Assembly (NCBI GenBank): GCA_021292165.1 | Contig: CM037879.1 | Coordinates: 115,021,359 to 115,085,358, forward strand | DNA length: 64,000 bases | Reading direction: 5' to 3' | From: Shinisaurus crocodilurus | Taxonomy: Eukaryota; Chordata; Lepidosauria; Squamata; Shinisauridae | In this document: positions 32,150 to 44,010 of the stretch, piece by piece | How positions within the stretch are numbered: position 1 is the stretch's first letter | How the letters are laid out: the number at the start of each line of letters is the position of its first letter | Translations under genes and position numbers: made by a program | The notes under the pieces: model-generated | Database searches by the model: none | What the model was told of the DNA's origin: nothing | What the model saw: the letters and a program-made list of their open reading frames with translations, nothing else

Positions 32150-32574
32150 CAGGACCGGTGCAGGGCAGTTTGGCGCCCTAGGCTGGTTTATATTTAGCAC
32201 ACACCCCTCTCGTGCGGGGGGGGGAGGGCTCCGGAGCAAAGCAGCAGGGAAATGCCTGCTTGCCCAGCGCCCGCCTGCCCGCCTCCTCCTCCAGCAGCTG
32301 CTTTCCCCGCTGCCTACCGGTCGCCGCCGCCGCGCGCACTCCTGACCCGGCCTAGCTCCGGGCGCAGAGGAAAGCCGAGCGTGAGACCGCCCGGCGCCCA
32401 CAATCCCCCCCCCACATAGACCTGGTGGTTGCGGACCAGTGACTTTGTCGGCAAGGCGGCCAGGCAGGGCAGGAGCGCGCTGGCGGCGAGGAAGGAGCGT
32501 AGCATTTCTGCGCCCTCTTCCGCCACGCGCCCTAGGCAGCCGCCTGGGTCTGCCTAGCGGTAGCTCTGGCCCTG
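32150..32574. mobile_element. GC-rich hAT MITE (cagg[a/g]ccggtgc family), copy 1
   Basis: Ends caggaccggtgc and the inverted tagctctggccctg, flanked by cacaccag (32142-32149) and cacagcag (32575-32582), an 8-bp duplication with one mismatch. Inside the ends are gccctaggc and cgccctaggcagccgcctgg, shared with the short copy at 62698-62861. The centre is CpG-rich. Confidence 0.8.
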
Positions 32575-32582
32575 CACAGCAG

Positions 32583-33124
32583 AGCAGACCCAACTACAGT
32601 GAAGAAACCATGAGCGTGCGGAGTTGCTGATTAGAGCAAGGCCAGCATTTAGTTGATACAGACTGCCCCTTTGGACAGGCTGGATCTTCACCTGGCTTCC
32701 CCCTTATACTACCAATAAGACAAACAGTCTTTTGGAGGTTAAAAACAGTTTACTCACTCAGATCTTGCAGATTCGATACAGGCAGGCTTAAGAATGTATT
32801 TACAGTTGTGCAGGAATCATCTGGTAGCTGATGTGTTCTGAACTTGGGAAAAGTTCAGAACTGCTTCTCCAGCTACATCTTCACACATACTGCACTTACA
32901 AGTTCATGGCGCAGACTGGTTCCCAGGCAGGAAGAGAAGGCACTGGCAACGCCCACATCCTGCCCCGGAGGACGTCTGGGTAATGTCCACAGAGTGTCTG
33001 CTGCTCTGGGAGGCAGGAACTCTGTGGTCCCAATTACATCATGCACCTATACATGGCTTGAGGTTTTGACTGTACATTCCCAACATTAAGAATTCTAAAG
33101 CACCATCCAGTTCTTCGTTAGGTG
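32583..33124. other. Unassigned stretch
   Basis: No recognised family and no coding potential. Confidence 0.35.
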
Positions 33125-33280
33125 TGGAACCATGATTAGGGAGACCCAGGTTAAAATCCTTGTTGAACCTAACTTACACTGAGCCAGTCAGACTCTCTCT
33201 GTCGCACACATGCACAGACACACACACTAACCTACCTCCTAGGGTTGTTGTGAGGATAAAATTAGGGAAAGGGAAGATTG
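33125..33280 (+). mobile_element. Degraded Sauria-type SINE fragment
   Basis: The order ggagacccaggtt, gagccagtcagactctct, ctaacctacctcctagggttgttgtgaggataaaatt follows the Sauria SINE body seen intact at 43776. Box A is lost and the 3' tail is missing. Confidence 0.55.
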
Positions 33281-34370
33281 GACTGGACTGGCATGCAAAC
33301 AAACACATAATATCTCCTCCCTACCCCAGTTGCTGGACTGGATTGGGGCACAAACAGTTTCTCTCTTTCCCTCCTCCTTTCACTATTTTGCGATATATTG
33401 CATGTGCAGAGGCCCTGATCTGGATCAGGCCCATAGGGGGGTGGAAAGGTTAAGGCTCCCTACCCACTCATGATAGGATCCTGATCCAAATCAGACCCCC
33501 TGCACTTACACTAGGGCAAAAAATAACGGAAGACATCGCTGCTTGCTACACCTTCAATGTAATGTTTGCTTTGGCCCTCTGACTCCTCCCCCTCCTCTTC
33601 TTCTCCCTACATGCCAATAGGAGGTGGGAAAGGAGTGGCTAGGCTTAATTTTCAATGGAGAAGGCAGGTGGGGTGGATGATTAGCTGGCTGGATAGCCAG
33701 ATATTGGGCCATGTGTGATCCCAAAGGCTGCCTTCCTGGAAGGTGCCTCCAAATCTCACAGCTGAGTTTGCTTGCTCACCTTGCCTTTTAGTAGAGCTGA
33801 CACTGATAACTGACCTGATAACAAATAGTGTTTAAAAACTGTTTCTGCTGTGTCACTTGTATATTTAGTTTATTGATGTGGATACTGTTTTACTTTGTTG
33901 TTGGCACACACACACACACACGCACACACGGAGTTTTGTTAAACTGAAAGGTGATATATGAATGTTTTATATCAAATAATTATAGAAATAATAAGTTAAT
34001 AGTGTCTTTCTTCAAGATATGAACAAAATATTATTGAAAAAGGTGTTATGATGAAGACTACCTCATATTGATAAAGGTAGAAAACAAGCTATGTGTAATT
34101 TTAGGCTAGCACTTATTCAGTCGGTGCTCTCAAAGAAGAAGAAGAAAGTCTGCACCAAGTTCATCCTTCCATCCCATAAAAAAATGTAATTTTATTCATC
34201 AGAATGATAGTCCATATCTTCTTTTTGCATTGGTCAGGTATATAAGTTGTTTGCCAAACTTTTGCCAACATGAACTCGCTATCGGTAACATATAGCTTAC
34301 CATCTGATCTTTGAAAACCTCTATGTGCTCCCTAAGACAGGAGCACTCTGCCGGAGAATGGGATATGGTG
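33281..34370. other. Unassigned stretch with (AC)n
   Basis: A short (AC) tract lies at 33905-33922. Otherwise there is no recognised repeat or gene. Confidence 0.35.
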
Positions 34371-34375
34371 TTCGG

Positions 34376-34896
34376 TAGGGATGTGTGAGGAATCCAATGG
34401 GATGAAAATCTGATGGATTTTCATGATTCCCCCCTCCCCATTCTGGTTCACCAGCTCTGTGCTGGTGCTGACTTGCTATGGTGCTCATGGACTTCCATCT
34501 CTAAGTTGGGCAACAATTTGTGCATTTTAAAAAATTGCTAAGGAAATTTGTGTAAATTTGCACAAATCAGCACCCGAAAATCACATGTGCAAATCAGCCG
34601 ATTTTATGCAATGCATGCTGGATCCACGTAGTTTTCAGGTGCCAACTTGCACAATATGCATAAAATACCATGATTTGTGCAATTTGCATAAATATGTGCA
34701 AATAGCGTAAATTTACTCTAATTGTGCAAATAGCACAATTCGCGCAAATTTCCTTAGCATTTTTTTTTAAGTGCAAACTGCAGCCCATCTTAGAGATGGA
34801 AGTCCATGGAAAAACTCCCAACTCGGCCCATCAGAAGTGGGCAGGAAGTCCGTTGAGCTCAAATGAGCCAGACTTCCCAGCATCAGCACATCCCTA
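34376..34896. mobile_element. hAT-like MITE (tagggatgtgtgagg family)
   Basis: Opens tagggatgtgtgaggaatcc and closes tcagcacatcccta. Inside, atggacttccatctctaag faces cttagagatggaagtccat, so the arms are long imperfect inverted repeats. The centre is AT-rich with many tgtgcaaat words. The flanks gtgttcgg and gatcggga agree poorly as an 8-bp TSD. The opening is shared with 16655. Confidence 0.7.
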
Positions 34897-36720
34897 GATC
34901 GGGATTTTAGAAAGCATGCAATCATACCTTTCCTGCTTCTTCAATGGTATACCAGGGAAAAAGTAGCTGGCTTTTCAAAAGCAGCTTTGGCTTAGGGAGC
35001 CTAAAGGACTCCAGTGTAGGCAGCATAGTCCTTACCTAAAGCTGCATCTATACATCTCTCATATTGATTATATATGTAGCCTATGTTTCTGGATGCTGTG
35101 AATTCTTGCAGTAGTTATCTTTTGCATTCAGGCAACTATAAAAACAACTATGACCAGAAATCTACTTGGAACACCCCCACCCCCACCCCCACCCCCACCC
35201 CAATTTCTATTTCTTTAGGACTGCAGCAATACAAATCATGTGGGTTATAATGAGACAGTGTGTTGTGTGGCCCCAGGCAGCAATTGTACTGAATCTGTTT
35301 GCCAAATGCATAACTGAGCCCCCGACTTGTGTGGCCGCAATAGCTTAATAAAGAAAAAGAAAGCAATTGTGACAAACCAAAATTTCTAGCTTTCTGTAAT
35401 GCTGCAAAACTCATCACAGTTGAAAGGAAGCAATTAAAAAAAAACCACACCAAATATGAATGAAATAATCCCAATTAAAAAAAAATAGGGGGACACCTAA
35501 GTTAAATTTAAATGTATGTGTGTGTGTATGACAGGAAATGGGAACAAGTTTGTGGGCTCTGGAAAGGATGCATTCTGTTGAAGCTACAACTAAGCCTGCA
35601 ACTACAGATTTAAAAACCTCCCTATCCTATGAAAATCACCTGCAGGGACAGCTGTTGCCCACTTTCTACTACAGGAAAGTTACTTATAAAGTGGTCAAAT
35701 AAATTATTAGCATGCCTACAGGACATTCATAAGCCTAGAAGGTGCAAACTCAGCAACTGGCTTCCCCTACAATCTTGCTTTTATTCTGTTCTCATAGCTG
35801 AATCAAATAAAAACTCATTCATTGCTTCGAGCTGTTTTTCTTTCATGAAAGGAATGAAATACAAACCGTTCTTGGTATGGACACAATACTGTAAGCAAGC
35901 TTAATAACTCCTCAAAACGGAGATTTCCCACAGGTCTTCATATTCACAGATTTTCTCTCTATACCAGGGGATATTTCTCACAGTCACAGAACATGTTAAG
36001 AGGGTGAAACAAACAAACACAAATAAAGTAAAGTCACATGCTTTATTTAGTTTTCTGGATAAACAAAGCATTTTCTCACTTTTTCTCTGAATCCTACTTG
36101 GTCAGCTAATCAAGGACACAGTCTCCCTAGTTAACAGGCAGAACATCTGACTGAAATATGAACACTAGAGGTCAGTTTGCAAGTCAGCTTTAGACAACTA
36201 GGCGGCCTTTGGCAATCCAAACTCTTTCCCTCATAATAAGTAATGTTTAGCTAGCTTCTAGTAGTGCTTTTTGGTGTTCAAAGTGTTTTACATTTGTTAT
36301 CTCAGTAATCTTTACAATGTCCCTAAAAAGTAGGTCAGTATTATAGCAGAAGGTTTTAGCTCAGTGGTAGACACACACTTCACTCCATTTAAAATACTTT
36401 CGGTAGAGCTTTTGTTACATTGTAAGAACAATTACTGAGATCACTTTTATACAAAATATAAATGCTTACATGTAAATGCTTACATGTTAAATTGATGTGA
36501 TTGAATTATCAAAAAACTTCCAGATACTATACAAAAAAGAGACACTACTTAGAAATTAAGGTGTGATTTAGCCTGGTTAGCCATTGTGTGATTTTTTTAG
36601 CCTGTTTTTCACTACTACTCAAGTTGAAATTCTGTGTTCTGGATATGCAAGTTATTTGTATTTTATAAGCACTTGTTCCAAATATAGAATGTCACAAGTT
36701 TAATGTCTTGCATATGTAGT
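34897..36720. other. AT-rich unassigned stretch
   Basis: Contains the (CCCCCA)n tract at 35172-35201, listed separately. No family or gene recognised elsewhere. Confidence 0.35.
35172..35201. repeat. (CCCCCA)n hexamer repeat
   Basis: About five C-rich hexamers, close to a telomere-like or G-quadruplex-forming composition on the minus strand. Confidence 0.8.
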
Positions 36721-36734
36721 GAAAAGGATCCCAG

Positions 36735-36805
36735 GTAGCATAGCAACTAACTGGTGCTAGTCAATGTAGATGGACCAATGGTCTGACTCAGTGATCCTGT
36801 ATGGA
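36735..36805 (+). mobile_element. tRNA-SINE tail fragment
   Basis: gatggaccaatggtctgact and nearby words match the 3' part of the tRNA-Ala-type SINE at 41936-42124. The tRNA head is absent. Confidence 0.5.
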
Positions 36806-37025
36806 TAATCATTGGAGGCTTCATAAACCACGGTTTATGAAGATGTGGATTAGCATTGTGGCTGCATGCTCCTCTCACCCCTTCCTTCTCTTCCTCCTAT
36901 CATGCACCAGCTTCAGCATAAAGATCCTGGCTTGCTTGAAGCCAAACATCCAAACCAGGGAACACGGACACAATATCAGTTAACAAACCAGGAAAATAAG
37001 CCAAGATTGCTCATTCTTCCCATCT
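36806..37025. other. Palindrome-bearing host of the second hAT copy
   Basis: cttcataaaccacggtttatgaag at about 36820-36843 is a short palindrome whose words (ataaacca, tttatgaagcatgg) return at 37470-37495 on the other side of the hAT insertion. It may be an older MITE split by the hAT. Confidence 0.4.
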
Positions 37026-37033
37026 CCATAAAC

Positions 37034-37468
37034 CAGTGATGGCGAACCTTTTTGAGCCCAAGTGCCCAAACTGCAACACAAAACCAACTTATTTATTTCA
37101 AAGTGCCATTAAATTTGGCAGGAAGGAGGAGGGGGCACTAGCTAATCGCGCTCCGCTCTGTCTCAGGGCATGGCTCTTCACCGGGCGCGCAAAGATTCGG
37201 GCGTGCGTGCACTGTGCTTCTGAGCTGTCTGTTCAATTAGAAGGAGGGCTGGGTGCCTGCGCAGTCCGCTTCTGGGGGTGGAGATGTTGGAGTGTGCCTG
37301 TCTGTGGAGGCCAGTGAGGAATAAGTGGAGAGGAGTTACTATGGAGACCCGACACTGAATGCAGAAGGGGATGGTCTTTTTGCGATCTGGCGACCAATGG
37401 CTCGAGTGCCCACAGAGAGGTCCCTGCGTGCCAGCTGTGGCACGCGTGCCGTAGGTTCACCATCACTG
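37034..37468 (-). mobile_element. hAT DNA transposon remnant (OposCharlie-like ends), copy 2
   Basis: Ends cagtgatggcgaaccttttt and the inverted gtaggttcaccatcactg, with a perfect 8-bp duplication ccataaac (37026-37033 and 37469-37476). Oriented opposite to the copy at 7017-7627, with which it shares both termini (caacacaaaaccaacttatt on one side, aatggctcgagtgccc on the other). No transposase remains. Confidence 0.85.
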
Positions 37469-37476
37469 CCATAAAC

Positions 37477-37866
37477 CATGTTTTATGAAGCATGGTGGAA
37501 TGACTGTCCAAACTATGCAAATATGTTCACATGTTTGAACTATTGCAGATTGTGTGTCTGGTTGTGTGTATGTGTGCGTGTGCACTGAGCCACCTAGTGA
37601 GACAATGACAGAAGGGAAATGTGGATGGGAAGTTGGTTCATAGCTCAGTGCTACATGCGTTTCTGGATCTGGCTTTTCAATTCAGGTAAACATGTGCCTA
37701 GCACCCAGCTGCACACACTTTTCATGCAAATTGGAGCAAACGTGGTCTACAAGTTCTATCAGGCAAAGAAATGGTTGTCTCTCACATATGAGCCATCCAT
37801 GCACCACCAGCTGACTTAGTTGCTATGATTGTCTGAAGTATCTATCCTAGTTATCGATGTACAGAT
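37477..37866. other. Unassigned stretch
   Basis: No recognised repeat or gene. Confidence 0.35.
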
Positions 37867-37874
37867 GTTGTAAA

Positions 37875-38269
37875 TAGGGATGTATCCACGAATATTCGTG
37901 AGTTTTGGGGGGCTGAAGTGAAGCTAAAATTGGCCCCACTCGACCCCCCAAGACTCGTGCGCCTTACCTTCTCGTTGCTCGTCCCACCACTCCACGCTGC
38001 GCCTGCAGCGTGTGGTCCCGTTGCGTCATTTCCGGCTGCGAATAGCAAATCGTGGCCGTTTCAAGCTATGTTGCCCTGTTTTTTACACCAAAAATGCGGC
38101 ACAGGGTCCCGTCACATCACTTCTAGGCAGCCGGAAATGACGCAATGGCACCCCGCGCTGCTGGCGCAGCAGCTTGAGCAGCGCCGAGATTCGGGCCTTC
38201 GGGGGGACTGCTCGCCGAGAAAAGGTGAGGCGAGGCGACCACCCCCCCAAGGTAGGAGGTACACCCCTA
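37875..38269. mobile_element. GC-rich palindromic hAT element, copy C
   Basis: Ends tagggatgtatccacgaata and the inverted ggtacacccccta-like terminus, with a perfect 8-bp duplication gttgtaaa (37867-37874 and 38270-38277). The interior has gtcccgttgcgtcatttccg and the reverse-orientation agccggaaatgacgcaatgg. It is the close relative of 61615-62065. Confidence 0.85.
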
Positions 38270-38329
38270 GTTGTAAAATCCATTCCATCTATGTTTTGCA
38301 GATTGTCAGGCACCTTTCGTTCCACGGTC

Positions 38330-38660
38330 CACTCGTTAATGGAATCAGATTTTGCAGTTGTGCAAATTTGCACTCTTAAAAATGTGCAAATTCCCCCATA
38401 ATGTGCAAATCCTCTCAAAATGCATATTTTCACACTTTAGCCTATGGAGGAAATGTGCAATTTTGGTCAGTGTTTCCCCCACCCCTGTATTTTTTTATGA
38501 CTAAATTTGCATAAAATTACAGAAAGTAAAAGAAAACTGGTCTGCAAGTCCGCGGAATCTGCAAGAGTCAGGAAAAGCCAGTCCGCTGTGGAAACTGCGA
38601 GTCAGATTCTTAGAAGTTCGAACTCATTTGAGCCCATTGCGGATTTCTCCGACATCCCTA
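38330..38660. mobile_element. hAT-like MITE right portion
   Basis: Ends ccgacatcccta and is filled with tgtgcaaat words like 34376-34896. The left end could not be set, so this may be a partial copy. Confidence 0.4.
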
Positions 38661-39369
38661 GGGATGGTGAATCAGTCTATTTCCAGTCTATAATGTTTTT
38701 GCATGTGTTCATCCATAAGTCTTCCATCTCGTTTGCACACTTATCGGTGCCTTAACAAAAAATCTGCACAAAAATTTGCATTTAAATAAGAATTTTAAAT
38801 ATGGATTTAAACATATTTCCTCTTGCACTTCAGATTTTTAAAAGTTTTCAGTACATTATTGAGCTGAGAACTGTATCAGAACATCTGAGAGAAGCAAAAG
38901 CAAGTGGATACTTTATGATCCTCACATTAGTTTGGAATATGTACTTCTGTATATATTGGAATTCACAACTATTGAATTCCTATTGAACAATAGGGACAAT
39001 ATGGGACAATACTAACCTGGTGAGTAACTCTCATAAGGGAATTCAGAAATTCATAATACTTGACTTTCCAGTCCTTTGCTCCCGATGTACCTTGTACCTT
39101 TCTGTAAAAAGAGCCTCAAGCATCCCTAACTCTCTTCTGTTTATGTCAAAGCAGCTGCGCTGATTGCCAAATTTCTGTTGTTAGTGCTTCCTCCTTTGGT
39201 TGTTAGAATGTATTTATCTTCTGTCATTTTCTAAATATAGAAGTTTTTAAAAATTATTTTGCAAGGCACTGGAAGTTAATTATTTTCCCTATATTTATTT
39301 ATGCGTGATATTTCTTTGTAATTACTGTGAATGCCTACAAGGGCCTTTCTGCCTGAGATAGCATTATAT
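38661..39369. other. AT-rich unassigned stretch
   Basis: No recognised family or gene. Confidence 0.35.
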
Positions 39370-39464
39370 AAGTTAAAGATAAATAAACAAACACAACAAA
39401 TAATACAGCAAGGCTGGAATACTTACTGTATTATTTGTTGTGTTTGTTTATTTATCTTTAACTT
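39370..39464. repeat. Perfect inverted repeat, 39-bp arms
   Basis: 39370-39408 and 39426-39464 are exact reverse complements by eye, with a 17-base loop (39409-39425). The arms are A/T-rich (ataaataaacaaacacaac). It would fold into a long uninterrupted hairpin. No TSD or family was identified. Confidence 0.85.
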
Positions 39465-40038
39465 AAAAGATAGGTTGGCAGTACCCCAACCTAATCTGCA
39501 GTCTAGAAACAACATGTGCTTAAATGTGTATAGCAAAACACTAAGTAATATTTTTGAATTCAGGAAACAAATGCAATGGTCAAAATCTACATGGGATATA
39601 TTGTAAGGGCTAATTCCTGTATCTCTGTTTCCATCTATAATAGGCAATTACAGTACTCCTGTGATCACAGTCAGACTGGCTTTGGAGTAGAGGAAAGCAG
39701 AATTTCCATTACATAAAAAAGCACATTAAAAGTATACTTCAGGAACACTAATTTACCTTCAAAGATCAGCACAAGGCTTTAGTTCTTTCTCTGTGTGGGG
39801 AATGTGGGACCGCCAATTCATTCACAAGCCTCCCTGACTTTGATCCTTCTAGTGTTGTCCCTAATTTGCCTTCTCTGCCCTTTCAGACATCCCTGTACAT
39901 TTGGCTTCTGCCATATTTGTTGTTGCTCAGCTGTTCAAATCAGGTAAGTAGCAGCTGTAGCAGAACAACCCCTTATTCCAGTGATCTGAGTATTTTCCTC
40001 CATGCTCTGCAACTGGGTGCATGTGATCTGTTTTTGAT
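39465..40038. other. Unassigned stretch
   Basis: No recognised repeat or gene. Confidence 0.35.
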
Positions 40039-40159
40039 CTGTTATCAATATCGGGAAGAAATCTATTTGAACAAAGAGGCACATGGTTGGTAAGGATGCA
40101 TATTTTTGTTCCCATCTACTTTTATAGCAAAAGCAATGCACGCTTACTTTAGCTATGAG
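40039..40159. repeat. 121-bp direct repeat, left copy
   Basis: Identical by eye to 41111-41231, running from ctgttatcaatatcggg to ttagctatgag. The flanks diverge at once on both sides. Confidence 0.85.
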
Positions 40160-40870
40160 AAAAGTTCTCAGTATTACTGGGTGCATGTGATCTGTTTGCC
40201 ATGAACTGGGGCAAGGGGAGGACAGACAGTCAAGAGGATTTTTGGCACTTTCCGCATATATGGCTTCTATAGGATCACATATGTCCAATGGTCAGGTGAA
40301 CAGGCCTTCAATATGAGCAAGAAGAATGACAGCAAATAGTTTTGGAGAGCTGTATTAATCCATAAAGACTAGGGAGTTTGTAAACACAATTAACCTGGGA
40401 CTTGATTCTTATTTCTCTTCAAAAAAGCTCCAAAACACAAAGACCTAACTGTGAATGAGATCTATTTCTCACATTTCATATATTTGTTAGAATGTGAATG
40501 TAAGATAGGTCAGGACTGAGAGAACTGAGGGGATTGTGGCCGAGGGCCCCCAAAATCCTGGCACTGCTACTTAATTCTGTGAAGAGTTTGGGAAACAACC
40601 ACAAACTGTAAGTGTCCTTACCAGCTAGAAAACATATATTTTAGCATCTTAAATGTTTTTCATTCTTTCAAAGAAATTTAATTATAAATTGCCATTTTCT
40701 CAACTGCAGGTATCAGTATATCCATACAAAGTTGTTAGAACAGGCCCCAAGCAAGAAAGTCAGTATCCGAATATGCACAGATGCAGGTAAACAATATACT
40801 CAAAATTAGGTTACAAATTGGGTGGAAGACAGAAATTGTCACATAGAGAAGAAAACTGAACATCTTAAAT
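40160..40870. other. Unassigned stretch between the direct repeats
   Basis: No recognised family. A short word, gggtgcatgtgatctgttt, at 40180-40198 repeats 40017-40035. No gene. Confidence 0.35.
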
Positions 40871-40872
40871 CA

Positions 40873-40965
40873 GGGGTGGGAAATGTGTGGCCCTCCAGAT
40901 GTTTTGGCCACAACTCCCGTGAACCCATTGGCTATGCTGGCTAGGGGTGATGGGAGTAATACGTG
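40873..40965. mobile_element. Truncated hAT MITE (ccctccagatgt family)
   Basis: Contains caggggtgggaaatgtgtgg, ccctccagatgttttgg and a ctggctaggggtgatgggag core, which match the familiar hAT MITE layout of 43632-43754. The right end is missing. Confidence 0.55.
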
Positions 40966-41110
40966 AAACCATCTCTAATTGCCCAATCCTGTCTTAATTG
41001 GTCAGGCTACCACAATAAAGTTGATTTGGATGCTATGATCATTTCATCTTAATTTGGACAGTTGTTGTTATGCTCTGGGATGAGGGGGTTTGCTCCACTT
41101 CTAACTGGAA

Positions 41111-41231
41111 CTGTTATCAATATCGGGAAGAAATCTATTTGAACAAAGAGGCACATGGTTGGTAAGGATGCATATTTTTGTTCCCATCTACTTTTATAGC
41201 AAAAGCAATGCACGCTTACTTTAGCTATGAG
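41111..41231. repeat. 121-bp direct repeat, right copy
   Basis: Second copy of 40039-40159, offset by 1,072 bases, with no visible difference. Confidence 0.85.
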
Positions 41232-41935
41232 GAAAGTCTTTCTCTCTCACATAAGACTGTAGCTTTCCATTTTGTCAGCAATACCAGCAGGCTAATAAAA
41301 TTAACATTGATCTGCATATAGCTGCTGGATGCCAAAAAGGATCGATGGCATCTGTGGGGATTAAATTACCTGCTGCTTGGAGATGTCAGCATGCCATGTG
41401 TTTTAAACTCTTTGTACGTTGTTTGCTAATCATAATGCCTTCTTCACAAGTCTGCATGTACTTTTAACTACATTTACCAAAGCTGCACATTGATTCCACC
41501 CATTTTAATATGCAGTGTGCAACACTGCACCATTAAACAGTCATGAATGTTGCCATAAGTATCTTGAATTGAAATGGGATGGGGATGATGCTTCCCTCTC
41601 AACAACAGATGGAGGAAGACAGGTTTCTAAATGGCAGGAAGTGAACCAAAGTTTGATATATAAATACTGGCAGGATGAGCACCTGCCAGTATCCAGTAAG
41701 CAAACCTGGTGATCCTGCTGACAAGAAATGTAGAACTGTAAGAAGAACTGTAACTAGAAGTAAAGGAGCAAGGCCTGTTTGGGTCAAGAAAAGATTTAAA
41801 AACACAAAAACAAAGTTTACCTGAGTACTGAGGAAAGGTGAAATTACAGCAGTAAATGGAATCTTCCCCCCAAGGGTTGGATCCAGGCATAGCCATGCTT
41901 AGAGTTGACCCATTGAGATCAATATGTGGTGGGGC
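41232..41935. other. Unassigned stretch
   Basis: No recognised repeat or gene. Confidence 0.35.
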
Positions 41936-42124
41936 CATAGTTCAATGACAGAGCACATGCTTTGCATGCAGAAGGTCCCCGGTTCAATTCCCAGCATCTC
42001 CAGGTAGGGCTGGAAAACAATTCCTGCCTGAAACCCAGGAGAGTTGCTGACAGTCAGTGCCAACAATACCGGACTAGATGGACCAATGGACTGACTCAGT
42101 ATAAGCCAGCTTCCTATGTTCCTT
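41936..42124 (+). mobile_element. tRNA-Ala-derived SINE
   Basis: The 5' part (gccatagttcaatgacagag ... cggttcaattcccagc) has box A and box B of pol III promoters and resembles tRNA-Ala with a tgc anticodon. The body (ccaggtagggctggaaaa) is followed by the tail gatggaccaatggactgact, ending cagcttcctatgttcc. It is a SINE, not a functional tRNA, since the acceptor and loops are not intact. Confidence 0.75.
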
Positions 42125-43623
42125 ATCCCATTGGTTTCAATACGGAATGCTCCCAGAACTGCTCTACATCATGACAGAGTACCATTCCAAGAGTGCTCCT
42201 GGGGGTGGAGATGGTGGTCACCATTGTGTTCAGTAGCTGGATAGGTGGACCAGACTTTTTGCAGTAATCTGTAATATCTTTGCGCAAAGGGCTGTAGAAA
42301 TGTGCCAGGTTGAAAATGAAACTTCTTCTCCCCTAATATTCTGACTCTAACCTTTGGTTTTGAAGAACAGGTGAAAAGATACAATGGAAACAATTAGATT
42401 TTGATATAAAAGGCAACAAAGGCTGCTCTAAACACCATCTCTCTGATGCAGACTAAGCCTAAAGCAAAAGCACAGGGCATTTCATTCTTCAAAATCAAAT
42501 TTCCTCTCAGTGGTACAGGTACACAGACAGAGTTATATTGATAGGAGCTGTCACTTTTATTGGACTTTAGGGTTCTGCCTACATAACCAAAGAGTCAAAC
42601 AAGCCAGGCCACAGATGAAGTGCCATAAGATGCTTTTTGACTTGTATCTCTTTATGGATTATAAATGCTTCTAATAGTTGGAGCTGGATCTTCATATGGG
42701 ATGTGGGAGGAGGGAGAGAGTAATAAAGTGAAACTGATTAACAAAGAAGACATGCTGAAACCTGAAAAAATAGCTTTGAGAGAGAATAGTTTGGGGAGGT
42801 CAAGGAAGGACCCTGTAATAGCTTTAGACATGACACCCAGATAGCAATATGCAACAGCTTAGGTATTAGACTCTTACAGGGATCCTTAAAGCTGCTAGCT
42901 TTATGTAATTATTATTATTATTATTTCTCTTTGTGACAATGCTGTATCATGATGTAGCAATGTTCCAGGGGAATTCTGGCATATGGGCAGCGGGGGGGGG
43001 GGCACTGAATGGCAACCACCAAAAGATGCTCCATGTTGCAATGACAAAAATTAAAGTTAAAGAAATAGAACAAACTTCTGCTACTACTACCAATGTGAAG
43101 CCCCCCCCCAGAATTCTTAAAAATGTCCACTCTCCCCCTAGCCCCCATCATTGCTGGAATGCCCCCCAGATTAAGACAGGTCAACATGTTCAGAAGCTGG
43201 CTACCTAATGATACTTTTTGTTTTGAATATTGTACTGAGCTGGTGTACAGCCAGCTAGATTTGGATCAATTTGAAGTGTACAGAAACCTACATCAGCTTT
43301 CTTTCCATTCCTCCAAGCCAACCTATACTTCTTTTTGTTTTGACCCATCCTGGGTCGAGCCTCTGAGCCCTCAAGTCCTTTGTACACTTTGTTTTGAAAC
43401 CTATAACTGCCCTGGCATTCAAGCAGAAGTTGCTTGCTCTTTCTTTTCGCTGGCCATTCCTCACAGTTGTGAGTCCTAGCACTCAGAACAACCCAGGGTC
43501 CTATTGGCTTCTAATATTGTTCCTCTTTATTTTTTCCTAGCATGATTCTCCAGAGTGGAAAATCCCACATTTCCAGGGTCAGAGTTGCCCACTTTTCTCC
43601 TGAACCGCCTTGTTGCCTCAGTT
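42125..43623. other. Unassigned stretch
   Basis: Contains (ATT)n at about 42907-42925 and short G and C runs. No recognised gene or repeat family. Confidence 0.35.
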
Positions 43624-43631
43624 GCCTAGAG

Positions 43632-43754
43632 CAGCTTTCCCCAACCTGGCACCCTCCAGATGTCTTGGACTACAACTCCCAGACATGTTAGCTAGGGCTG
43701 ATGGGAGTTAAAGTCCAGAACATCTGGGGAGGGGCACCAGATTAGGGAAGGCTG
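43632..43754. mobile_element. hAT MITE (ccagatgt family)
   Basis: cagctttccccaacctggca and the inverted ggcaccagattagggaaggctg form imperfect terminal repeats. The flanks gcctagag (43624-43631) and gactagag (43755-43762) agree in seven of eight bases. The centre reads tacaactcccagacatg. Same family as 40873. Confidence 0.75.
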
Positions 43755-43775
43755 GACTAGAGAGATCACTTTGCC

Positions 43776-44010
43776 GAGCCAGTGTGGTGTAGTGGTGAGA
43801 GTGTTGGACTGGGACTCGGGAGATCCGGGTTCTAGTCCTCACTTGGCCATGAAACTCACTGGGTGACTTTGGGCCAGTTGCTGACTCTCAGCCTAACCTA
43901 CCTCACAGGGTTGTTGTGAGGATAAAATGGAGAGGAGGAGGATTATGTAAGCCGCCTTGGGTTCCTTGCAGGAAAAAAGGCGGGGTATAAATATAATAAA
44001 TAAAATAAAA
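43776..44010 (+). mobile_element. Sauria SINE, copy 1
   Basis: Starts gagccagtgtggtgtagtgg (box A region), has gggttctagtcctcac (box B region), the conserved body cctcacagggttgttgtgag, and ends with ggcggggtataaatataata plus an (AAAT) tail. This is the tRNA-derived SINE with a BovB-like tail that is characteristic of squamates. Confidence 0.9.

Noticed and set aside
34376..34896. 8-bp target duplication for this hAT-like element
   Set aside because: Flanks gtgttcgg and gatcggga do not match well enough, so I list the element without a TSD.
41936..42010. Possible functional tRNA-Ala gene
   Set aside because: Box A and B are present, but the acceptor stem does not close and the sequence continues into a SINE body and LINE-like tail.
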